64,000 bases of DNA from positions 1 through 64,000 of the forward strand of contig JAUCBJ010007712.1 in the NCBI GenBank assembly GCA_032718475.1, written 5' to 3'. Every line of letters begins with the position of its first letter. Position 1 is the stretch's first letter. The DNA is from Nemertoderma westbladi. Taxonomy: Eukaryota > Xenacoelomorpha > Nemertodermatida > Nemertodermatidae. This document shows positions 11,692 through 20,892 of the stretch, one piece after another. The translations under genes and the position numbers were made by a program. Under the pieces are notes generated by a model. It saw only the letters and a list, made by a program, of their open reading frames with translations. It was not told the origin of the DNA and did no database searches.

Positions 11692-12860
11692 TATGTAGGG
11701 AGATGTTGACCCCACATTATTCTCTATGATATATTCTGCAATGACTTTATATATTTTAACATACATTACACCATGTCCCAGAATATAGTGTCGTCATTCA
11801 GTGACACCCCCCCCCCCCCCCCCCCCCTAATTTTTCTACAAATCTTAATGAGATTGCATGAAATTTGAAACAGAGATAGTTTCGACCACTGACTGGGTGA
11901 GCCAGAATTTTTATTTTTGCTTTTAATCTTTAGCTACAAGCGTTTAAAAAAAGTGTCTCCAGCGATATTACACCAGTTACACCGCAGTTATTCTTCTACC
12001 TTATAGCTGTTTGTTGGTACCAATGGAAAGCTGACCCTACAAGGATTTCAAATATGTAACACAATTTGAATTTCGTAGAAATTACTAAGATATGGGCGTT
12101 CAAATGTTGCATGGTTTTGCACCGGCGCGAGGCTATTTTATTCTATTTAATAAATGCATCATAATCTGGAATATTTTGTTTATCCAATTACGTAGCTGGG
12201 CAACAATGCATTACATCTTTAATCATACTATTGATTACGTAGCTATTCATACATTTAAAAAATGTTCGAGAATATGGTTTATTTAATAAATAGAATAAAA
12301 TTGCCTCGCGTCGTTGCAAAACCATGCAACATTTGAACGCTCATATCTCAGCTATTTTTCAACGAAATTGAAATTGTGTTACATATCTGGAATCCTTGCA
12401 TGGTCAGCTTTCCATCGGTACCAACAAACAACTATAAGGTAGAAAAATAATTGCGGTGTAACTGGTGAAATATTGCTGGAGACACTTTTTTTAAACGCAT
12501 GTAGCTAAAGATTGAAAGCAAAAATAAAAATTCTGGCTCACCCAGTCAGGAGGTGAAACTACAGTATCTCTGTTTCAAATTTCATGCAATCTCTCATTAA
12601 GATTTGTAGAAAAATTAGGGGGGGGGGGGGCGTGTCACTGAATTACGACACTATATTCTGGGACATGGTGTATGTAGGGAGATGTTGACCCCACATTATT
12701 CTCTATGATATATTCTGGAATGATTTTATATTAATTGTACTAATTAATTATACTGTAATTACAGTATTATATTTAATTTACTGTAGCTACATTTTAACAT
12801 TGGGAGCTGTTGGCCCAAAATGATTCCCAATTAAATATTCTGGAATGCTTACAATTAAAT
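11692..12860. repeat. Tandem repeat of about 77 bp interrupted by a foldback element
   Basis: TATGTAGGGAGATGTTGACC with about 50 more bases occurs at 11692 and again at 12671, exactly on the two sides of the F1 insertion. A more diverged third unit (TTGGGAGCTGTTGGCCC, ending in TATTCTGGAATG) follows near 12797-12850. Removing the foldback element restores adjacent units, so the element landed in an existing small array. Confidence 0.55.
11769..12670. mobile_element. Foldback element, family F1, full copy
   Basis: About 900 bp. The ends are CACCATGTCCCAGAATATAG and its complement, each followed outward by TA (11767-11768 and 12671-12672). The arms run inward for about 400 bp, through a C-run/G-run pair (11809-11827 and 12618-12630) and a stretch near TTGCATGGTTTTGCA. 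They converge on a unique core near 12150-12280. It has no coding capacity. Other partial copies lie at 5301-5800, 61255-61606 and 63288-63720. The TA target and structure suggest mobilisation by a Tc1/mariner-like transposase supplied elsewhere. Confidence 0.8.
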
Positions 12861-13064
12861 TACTAGTCTCGCTTGTCTTGCTCTAAAAATTAGCATCGCC
12901 TCTGTGCGAATATTCTTAACATTGTTCATGCATTATTTATTGCTTTTACTTTTCTTGTTTTGTATAATTTTATTTAATAATTTATTTACTTACTATTTAA
13001 TTATTATATGTTGAAATCTATGGTAAAGTGATCTATGATTTACTACATAGTTTTTTTTTATCTG

Positions 13065-13125
13065 GATTCGGACAATTGCGACCCATGATTTTAGGGAAAT
13101 TTGTTGGGTCGCAATTCGGTAGGCG
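13065..13125. repeat. Hairpin repeat, GGACAATTGCGACCCA family copy 2
   Basis: TTCGGACAATTGCGACCCAT faces TGGGTCGCAATTCGG. It has the same family core as 11571-11625, with a partly decayed right arm. Confidence 0.55.
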
Positions 13126-13407
13126 ACTCTAGGGAAAGCGCGTGTGAAAAAACCCCAGATTTTACGTAAAAAAATTAATATTGGCTGAGTTATAGCGATT
13201 TTAAAACGCAAAATTAGCAACATCGAAAAATCAGGCCGTTTTAGGAACTTGTGCATCTGATGTCAGCCATCATAACACAGCAACAGTTGTCAAGCGCAGT
13301 TGATTGGTTAATATAAAATATAATATCTCAGTAATCTAAAATAAAACAAATAATTAATGTTGGCCCCTAGCTAAATAATTATTTGGATGTGTATTTGTGT
13401 TGTGTTA

Positions 13408-13589
13408 GGCCACGTTCACACTATGTACTACCGAGTCCAAGTCAAAAGACAAATAATGTAAAACTATTTTTCTAAAATGCCCTTTACAGTATGTATTATA
13501 TTATATTAAATAAGGTATTATTATGTATTGTTGCTAGCTACTGTATATTTATTTTCTTTTGACTTTGACTTGGTAGTGTGAACGCGGCC
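13408..13589. mobile_element. Harbinger-like MITE
   Basis: 182 bp with inverted ends GGCCACGTTCACACTA and GGCCGCGTTCACACTA (the latter on the complement), extended inward by matching CCAAGTCAAA. TTA lies directly outside both ends (13405-13407 and 13590-13592). A 3-bp TWA target and GGCC-type ends fit PIF/Harbinger. It has no ORF. Confidence 0.8.
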
Positions 13590-13592
13590 TTA

Positions 13593-14004
13593 CGGATGGA
13601 TTATAGGATAGCGGCATAGATGCAAAATGATTTATGATTTTTGAAATGATGTTTATACATATTTATTGTTAATTTTCGCATATTGCTACGGGAACTACAG
13701 TAGCTAAAATTAGCCAAAATTATAATCGTATAATTAAAAAAAAATGTTCTATAATTGTTGTATTATACCATTTTTTCCTAAAAGTATACTCTTTTCTTAG
13801 AAAATTGATCTCACCAAAAGCCATGTGAGCATCATTAAATTAGATAGAAACTGCATAAAAATAAACTTAAGTACATGATTCTATGTTAACGGCGCATTTC
13901 AGCTTGTATCTACTGTAATTTAACTACCGGTAGGACTACTGCAGACCTACTTACAGACTGCCAGACTGCAGCAATAAGGTAAACCCTATTGTTCGTTTTC
14001 AAAT
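13593..14004. other. No gene seen
   Basis: AT-rich noncoding sequence with no recognisable element. Confidence 0.5.
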
Positions 14005-14620
14005 TGGACAGACTGACTGACAGACAGACCGATAGACAGTCTGGATAGGGTCAAAAGTGAAAACTGACAGCGGAAATGAAATCCTTGACCAGGAAAACAC
14101 CCATAGGGAGAATTTTAATTAGCTAATGTGATTCCTTATATTTTTGACGGGAGACTGACAGACAGACGACAGACAGACCGACAGACAGTCTGGATAGGGT
14201 TAAAAGTGAAAACTGACAGCGGAAATGAAGTCCTTGTCCAGGAAAACCCCCATAGCAAAAATTTTAATTAGCTAATGTGATTCCTTATATTTTTGACGGA
14301 CAGACTGACCGACAGACAGACCGACTGACAGTCTGGATAGGGTGAAAAGTGAAAACTGACCTCGGAAATGAAATCCATGACCAGGAAAACTCCCTGGGTG
14401 ACGATTTTAATTAGCTAATGTGATTCCTTATATTTTTGACGGACAGACTGACAGATCGACAGACAGACCAACAGACAGTCTGGATAGGGTCAAAAGTGAA
14501 AACTGACAGCGGAAATGAAATCCTTGACCAGGAAAACCCCTATAGTGAGAATGTTAGTAGATTTTATTATTTCTAAAGTCTTCACAGACAAACTGACAGA
14601 AGGACAGACAGACTTCAGAA
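14005..14620 (+). repeat. Tandem repeat of about 147 bp, four units
   Basis: GTCTGGATAGGGT recurs at 14039, 14188, 14331 and 14478 (spacings 149, 143, 147). Each unit has a CAGACAGACC-rich part of variable length, the block AAAAGTGAAAACTGAC, a CCAGGAAAAC block, and ATTTTAATTAGCTAATGTGA. The last unit is degenerate. The length variation sits in the CAGA-rich part. Confidence 0.85.
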
Positions 14621-14624
14621 ATTA

Positions 14625-15680
14625 ATGAATTAGAATTGGGCATTTGGGGATTTGAATAATTTCCAGTTAGGTACCGAAAGGGTTAAGATCTTAGTGTATT
14701 CATAAAAATGGTACAGTAGCTAGTGTTTTTAAAAATACCAACAAAAATTGTATTATTATTATGAATATCCATAGTAAAGTTGGCTTATCTTTTTTAATTT
14801 ATCAGTGAAAAGAGTCTAGTATTGAAGAAAATAAAATAACGTGATTTCTGCAACAATTTATTAAATAGATAATGAAAAAAATATACAGTAGTTGCACCGA
14901 TTCGGTCGTCCTTACCTTATGTTAGAGGCAATGAGTCCGGAAATGAAAAAAAAAACAAGGAGACCTCCTTGTAACAAGTACGAAAAATAGAAAAGTTAAG
15001 GTCTCACGACTCATTTCCAGTATAGACCCCACAGAACTATACTGCTTACAGGCAAAGAGATAACTGGTACTCATTTAACGACCATTTAATTAACAAAGCA
15101 AATATGCGCCCTAGTTTGGTTAGTCCCTTTAAAGCATTTGTGCCAAAATGAAAACTATCCCTGTCCGCCTGCAGGGGTAGAACCCCACGACCTCTGGAGC
15201 GATATTAATTCAAGGAAATGGATTTAAATGCTACGCTAAGCTTGAAAAAATTGAATGCGCGTATTGTATTAGAACACGATCCTTAAAAATACAAAGTATG
15301 CTGTCATGTTGTTCGTTCAATATGCTCTAATTAACAATAAACACAATATTGCAATGTTCTATATTTAATATACGGAAATAAAAACCTGAAGCGAATAAAA
15401 CTGTAATAATCACTTCTGCATTATCCTTCACCAAATTAACTAAGTATAGGTACTTACTGTAGTACAGCTAGGTCTACATTGTGTGCAATGGGAAGACATG
15501 GATAAAAGTTGGTAAATATGAATCCAGGGAAATGGATAATTAAAATGGTACTGTACGTACAGTATCGGTAGTTCGTTGTGAAACACCCGGGATGCGGGAT
15601 ATCATTTAACTAAAATGTAGGTTTGTGGAACCTTTAACCTATTTTGTGGAAGCTTTGACAAGGCCGCAGGTTGTGGAAGA
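14625..15680. other. No gene seen
   Basis: Noncoding. 15165-15200 holds GGGGTAGAACCCC next to GACCTCTGG. On the minus strand this resembles a decayed tRNA T-arm, but no complete tRNA or SINE structure follows. Confidence 0.45.
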
Positions 15681-15699
15681 GCTTTGAACCTGGGGAAGG

Positions 15700-15815
15700 T
15701 TGGGTGCAACCTTCTCCCGCGTACAACCTCTTCGCCCGCGTCCAATCTTTGCCCGCGTCCAACCTTCGCCCGGGGGAAACCTTCGCCCGCAAGGCATTCT
15801 TCGCCCAATAAGATT
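15700..15815. repeat. Degenerate short tandem repeat CCTTCGCCCGC
   Basis: Five or six imperfect copies of AACCTTCGCCCGCGTCC and shortened variants, more GC-rich than the surroundings. A further relative, GGGCGAAGGTT, appears inverted at 15972. The open frames across it come from the repeat and are not called as genes. Confidence 0.6.
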
Positions 15816-15835
15816 TGTGTTAGTAACTATTTTAG

Positions 15836-15965
15836 TAACCAATTGCGAGGGAGAGGAGCAGGTTACAGCAACGCTTTCACTAACCAAAACAATAAAATAT
15901 GTTGTTACCAATTGAGGGAAAGGACTAGGTTACAGAGACGGCTTTTTCTAACCAAAACTATAATT
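15836..15965 (+). repeat. Dispersed repeat copies C and D in tandem
   Basis: Two adjacent units of about 63 bp: ACCAATTG, GAGGAGCAGGTTACAG (second unit AAGGACTAGGTTACAG), then TAACCAAAACAATAAA (second unit ACCAAAACTATAATT). They belong to the same family as 590-750 and 1600-1770. Confidence 0.55.
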
Positions 15966-16600
15966 AATTATTGGGCGAAGGTTTCCGCTGAGATAGAGAA
16001 GTTTGCTGCGTACCCTGGGGAACCTTCGACCCTGTAGAACCGTTGACCATCATTAGCTCAAACAAAGCAACGATTATTGTACAGCTGTAGAGCATAAGAA
16101 GAAAGAAGAGAGGGAAAATAATGATTAATCATTACTGATAAATACTTGCTTGTTATTGGCTAACAAATGTTTATAAAATTGCGTAACTCACATAATCAGC
16201 TGTTTGATATCTACAATCCTGTAAAGAAGAACAAAGTCAGAAAGTAGGTACTGTACCGGTACCAAACCATCAAAACCGGCTGACCCGTTACCCTGTACCT
16301 GTACCCTTCCTTCTGTTCTGCTGTTCTAAGTAGTAATTTACAGTACTGCAGTAGGCATGCAGGCACTATCTGATTCTGCTATTCCTGTATTCTGCAAATT
16401 CGAAATGTTACGGTATAACTTACAGACTTAGTAAATTCTGAAATATATGAGAAAAGGCAAGGACTACCTGACTACTGCAGTACTGGACTACCGGGTAGGA
16501 TTGTAGGAGTATGACGTGCAGGTATGTGTGGCATGGCAATCTGGCAATGCAGCAATGGGTAGCTGGTAGCCGTAGCGCTAAACCAGTAAACCTGTATACA
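15966..16600. other. No gene seen; left flank of the LTR element
   Basis: Rich in TACCGGTAC and TACTGCAGTA words, with no ORF of note. It ends with GGTAT, the left copy of the target duplication. Confidence 0.5.
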
Positions 16601-16605
16601 GGTAT
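16601..16605. repeat. Target site duplication, left (GGTAT)
   Basis: The same five bases occur at 27633-27637 immediately after the other LTR. BEL/Pao elements usually make 4-6 bp duplications. Confidence 0.85.
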
Positions 16606-17882
16606 TGTACGCGCTTTTATAGACCTTCAGCAGTTTAACCTGCCGAAATTTATATGTCTTTATTGATAAACTGCCTTTTATAAGATGACAAGATTTAATA
16701 CAAAAACAAACCAAAAACATTAGCCGAAGCCAGTCCATGCGCGTCCAAATGACCCGTTTATAACACCGGGAGACTGGATTCGTGGGCTTAAATTTATTTG
16801 CGGTCAAGCCTACTGTATTATTCGATTGATTACTAATATATAATCTCTGACAAATATTATTCACTTTCGGGAAATATTAGCAGTTCCTTTTAGGACGCGG
16901 CGCTCTACCTATGTAAACAGAGTTATGACTGATACTACACACAACGATATGGCTTAAATTTCAAGCATAGGGCGCATTCTTTAGGAATGCTTTATTATCA
17001 GATCCAATCACTTTACAATCACGCACGCTACCGGTAACGCACAACACTGCTCACTGATATGCCGACAGTTACTGACTTTGATCAGGTATAAAGAGATATG
17101 CACTGGACTCAGGTAGTGTCTGTCAAACAACATTAGATTCACTACAAACACAATAATAAAGTCGCAATTGTTGTACATAACCTTTCTCTCTAACCTGTAG
17201 TGTATCAAAGATATTGGGAAAATGTGGGTTGATTATTGATATTCTTCAACTAATAACATCCAATTATACTGATACAAATTACAAACAGTAAAAGCAGTAT
17301 GACGGTAGGTTAAGATATAATTAGATTGCATTGAATTAAGATCGATATAAAGTGATATGAATCGAGTTGATTTGTTAATAGCGATAATAGCTATGCTTTC
17401 TATAATTTAGCCTACTAATGTTCTTACAAAAGGGCAGAAACATTGCGTCATTCCAGCCGATCTTCAGGCAGTATGGAACGACATAAACACTGAGTTTGGG
17501 AGCTGCTGTAGGTATCTCTTCAAGGAAAACGCAAATCACCCTGATTGGTTGTTAGACCAAAACAAAGGAACCAGGAGTCCAATGAGAGCTCCCTCCACGT
17601 CATCATCCAGCTGGGAGATGTCGTAATCAGAATCCTTCCCTTGACATAGTGACAGTGAAATGCCGCATTGCGGGTTATGTACCCTGCTACGTCCGCATAA
17701 AGCACACATTCAGAAGAATCTATTTTATGTCCGTTAAAAACACTTATACAGCACCCCGAGGGCTAGGGGATCCAATTATATCTGTAAACGCTTTTACAGC
17801 AGGTTTCAGAGTATTTCAGCGTATGGGGGAAAAACTGGATCGCGGGGCGAAGGACCAGTTGCATCCCACAGAAGCTTTTACA
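16606..17882 (-). repeat. 3' LTR of the BEL/Pao element
   Basis: On the sense (minus) strand it runs from TGTAAAAGCTTC to GCGCGTACA, the expected TGT...ACA ends. Every line I compared with 26356-27632 is identical. An ORF crossing its left edge (16472-16864) is LTR sequence fused to flank, not a gene. Confidence 0.9.
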
Positions 17883-17960
17883 CCGCTCCCAGAAAATGGG
17901 ATTGAAGTCTATAAAATATACGAGATCACAGTTTCTAATATACATAAATACTCTAAACCG

Positions 17961-18212
17961 TTAGTCTTTCTTGCGCGGACGGCGTTTACGCAGTTTTTTA
18001 AAGCTGGCCAGAGTCCTTTTCTCTTTGGGGCGAACCACTTTACAAGGAGGGCTATAACTCCTGGGTGAAAGGTGCAATATAATTGCATCAGAGGGTGCAG
18101 GCTTATAGTCGGGGTATCCGCCGTTTCGATATGCTTCTCCTCGAGCTGATTTTCCTCTGCTCGTCGGTGGATACATTCGTCCAAAAATCTCGCGGAGAAT
18201 AGAGTCGTCCAA
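17961..18212 (-). CDS. Unrecognised small basic ORF near the 3' LTR
   Basis: 83 codons, starting MDDSILREIFGRMYPPTSRG and ending in a strongly basic tail with KKLRKRRPRKK. It lies inside the LTR element, directly before the 3' LTR, where some retroelements carry env or accessory genes. It has no signal peptide or membrane segment, so it is not env-like. The basic tail could bind nucleic acid. An overlapping 91-codon frame exists, so coding is uncertain. Confidence 0.3.
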   Translation of the reverse strand: MDDSILREIFGRMYPPTSRGKSARGEAYRNGGYPDYKPAPSDAIILHLSPRSYSPPCKVVRPKEKRTLASFKKLRKRRPRKKD

Positions 18213-18835
18213 GTTCGATATCTTCTTAGAGATTAGTTTAAGTTATCTGAACAAACGCAGGTTTCTTTCCTGATCTTTGTGGAATAGCGTCTAACTCGTT
18301 TCGGACAACGCTCTCCTCTACCTTGATGACGGGTGGTAGCGGGTTAAACGGGAACGATCCCGATTACACGGTTGAATGGCAACAACGGGTGTCCGTGCCT
18401 CAATCCGGCCAGGTAAGATAGGCGGATATTTAGGGAGCCATTAACCTGAGTGCCACCAACCAACGGCTCGGGCAACACTGGATCTCGGAACGGTAAGCAC
18501 AGTTCATGAGGATCCGCGATACTATTAGGATCAAGAGTCCGAGGTCTAACTAAGGAAGGAGGAGGTCTGACCGAGCATTCAGGAACTCAGATCATAGGTC
18601 TACTCAAGGATCGCCCGAGCCGAGAAAGCGTGGGTGACACATCGAACAAGTTTCTCTCGAAACTCCCGCAAACACAGCGAGCAAACCGTGTTTAAAGCTT
18701 CGTCTCCGTTGACGTTTATGTCTTTCCGTTTGTTGGTTGGTCTTAGGCATTCATCGTAATAATACCAAGACACACGTCTTGTAGGGGAAACGCGAGTGAT
18801 ATTTATTTGGTGTTACAATGCTTCTCTCAAGAATT

Positions 18836-19258
18836 CTAAATATACGTTGGAGTTACCGCGTTTATCCGCTTCTTGAACGTCTTTTCTTTCGCGTAGACTT
18901 CGCATAGAATTTTCGCATTCGAATTTAAGTTCATTGTTACGACTCCGCTGGGTAGGATATTTAAATAATACCATTTCCCTTTTGTGTTGACATAGTCCGT
19001 ATCGTGTAAGTCGATAGAATAGCAGGTAGTTAAGAAGTCCATATATATACCATTAATATGCGTATAGCGAGCGGTGAACTTGCTACAGTCCAACCCACGC
19101 GCAAGTTGCTCCTGGGACATAGGTGGTTCGATATAACTACCATCGTCCTCGGTAGTAGTTGGATCAGCTTCACCGCGTATCAAGCTATCCACAAACGCTT
19201 GTAAAGGTAGAGTATATCCCTCTCTAATACCAAGATCATCTTCTATCAACTCCGTCAT
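18836..19258 (-). CDS. Unrecognised 140-aa ORF between pol remnant and 3' LTR
   Basis: 140 codons from ATG. The N-terminal half is acidic (MTELIEDDLGIREGYTLPL, later TTTEDDG). The C-terminal half has alternating hydrophobic and polar residues typical of beta strands (GKWYYLNILPSGVVTMNL) and a basic patch, KEKTFKKR, near the end. An AATAAA sits about 30 bp after the stop on the same strand (near 18804-18809), suggesting its own 3' end. It has no similarity I recognise to RT, integrase, envelope or Gag, and no signal peptide or transmembrane segment. It may be an accessory gene of this lineage or captured host sequence. Confidence 0.45.
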   Translation of the reverse strand: MTELIEDDLGIREGYTLPLQAFVDSLIRGEADPTTTEDDGSYIEPPMSQEQLARGLDCSKFTARYTHINGIYMDFLTTCYSIDLHDTDYVNTKGKWYYLNILPSGVVTMNLNSNAKILCEVYAKEKTFKKRINAVTPTYI

Positions 19259-19463
19259 ATCTGTTATGTGAGTTTGCCAATATTAGAAGGAGTTTGGCTT
19301 TAGGCGAGCAGGCGTCGCTGCCTACCCCTCTCTGCCCCCGGACAGTGGGATCCTCAGCGCAGATGCACCGTTGTCGCGTGTTTACGCCAACGTTGTGGCA
19401 ACAGCACGACAACGATAACCGGCACAAGTCACTCCACTGTCCGTCCCAAAGTCTTGAAATCAC

Positions 19464-20095
19464 TTGAGGTTCTTGCTATGGGAGAGTTGGGCTACTTTAC
19501 AATTGCGACTAGCTACGGTAAACACACTTTAGCAGTAACATTCACCTACAAACGCACAAATTCCACACAACAGCTACCAACTACAATCATACAGGCCACT
19601 TGTCCGTTAGTCAGTGCTTTCCAAAATGTCACGTTGTTATTGTGTATCCTTGGATACCAACAGTGTGCTATGTAATCACTATGCTAGGCAATGGGCAAGC
19701 TTTCTATTGTTCTGTTAACTCGTTTCTAATTCTGTTAACTCGTTTCTAATTCTAGCGTGGGTGTTGCTATGGTGACATTATGTAAAGCTAGCGGTAGAAT
19801 TAGGGTAATTCTCATGCATACAGATCTGGGATGCTGTTTGATAGTAAGTCTTTAATTGTCAAGATCCTCTTTATACATGATTTTATGAATTTTGTCGGCT
19901 ATTGACTATATGTTGGAGATTCTTGCACTCTAATACACTCAATAGGATTAATCTCCGCTCCCGTGATCTATTAATTAGTGGAATTTTGGGAATATTAGAA
20001 ATTGTGCAAAATGACAATTTATTAAATTCATAAAATATGAATTTTAAATTTATTCCCGTGAATTTTATTATTTGATGGTAAGATTGACACAATTT
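19464..20095. other. Noncoding interior of the LTR element
   Basis: No gene seen. Two copies of TCTGTTAACTCGTTTCTAAT stand in tandem at 19713-19752. The DNA is otherwise AT-rich. Confidence 0.5.
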
Positions 20096-20390
20096 TGATT
20101 CCAGAACATATCTGGGGACATAAGATCCTTAATTCTATAAAATGGTCTTTTAAGAATACCGGTAAGTGCTACGATATCTTAATTAACTAGAAATTTTAAA
20201 GGATCTGAATTTGACAGATTTTAATAAATATTAAATTAATATTTAAGATGGGCACCGATTTATTCCAGAACTTGTCTGGGGACGTTAACCACTGATTCTA
20301 GAATTTGTCTTTCAAGTATATCGGTGGGTGCCACGATATCTTAATCGACTAGAATTACAGATGGTCAAAAGTTTAACAGATTTATTTGCG
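20096..20390. repeat. Diverged direct repeat, about 100 bp, two copies
   Basis: TTCCAGAACATATCTGGGGA through GCTACGATATCTTAATTAAC (from about 20096) matches TTCCAGAACTTGTCTGGGGA through GCCACGATATCTTAATCGAC (from about 20258), an offset of about 162 bp. It lies inside the retrotransposon 3' of the Gag ORF. Function unknown. Confidence 0.6.
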
Positions 20391-20892
20391 TTTTACGCTA
20401 CTGTTAAAGGGACATCACGCTACTATATGTATTATTTAATATAGGTAGAAGAGCAATATCGCACAAGGCAATGTCAGTGTGAAGAGGCAAGTCGTTTCCA
20501 AGGTCTACCCAGAGCTTGGTTTAGCCGAGACACGAGGATCTGAACTTTGCATTCCTAATACTCTGCCTACCAATAGTACTGAAAATATAGTAGTGGCTTT
20601 ATTGTACTTTAATAAGTACGGACATTTCATCTTACTGTAGTCTCGCATTTATAATATAATACGGACAGTAAGGAAAGAGAAAATAATTATTTCTCGCCGT
20701 CGCACTAAGTATATTATGTAATTACGTAATAAACACTAATATATTGCACTAATCTACTAAATAATCTAAAATAACACTCTACTAAATAAAATTAAATAAA
20801 ACGATTATAATAAAATACATAGTAATACATACATAAATATAAAATAAAAACAAATATAAAATAATATAGTCACACACCCACTCCATATATTA

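Noticed and set aside
15160-15245. tRNA-derived SINE on the minus strand
   Set aside because: A B-box-like AGGTCGTGGGGTTCTACCC is present, but no convincing A box, cloverleaf or tail could be laid out.
16472-16864. 130-codon minus-strand ORF at the left LTR
   Set aside because: The part inside the LTR recurs identically in the other LTR (26327-26614) with a different end, so it is LTR sequence plus flank.
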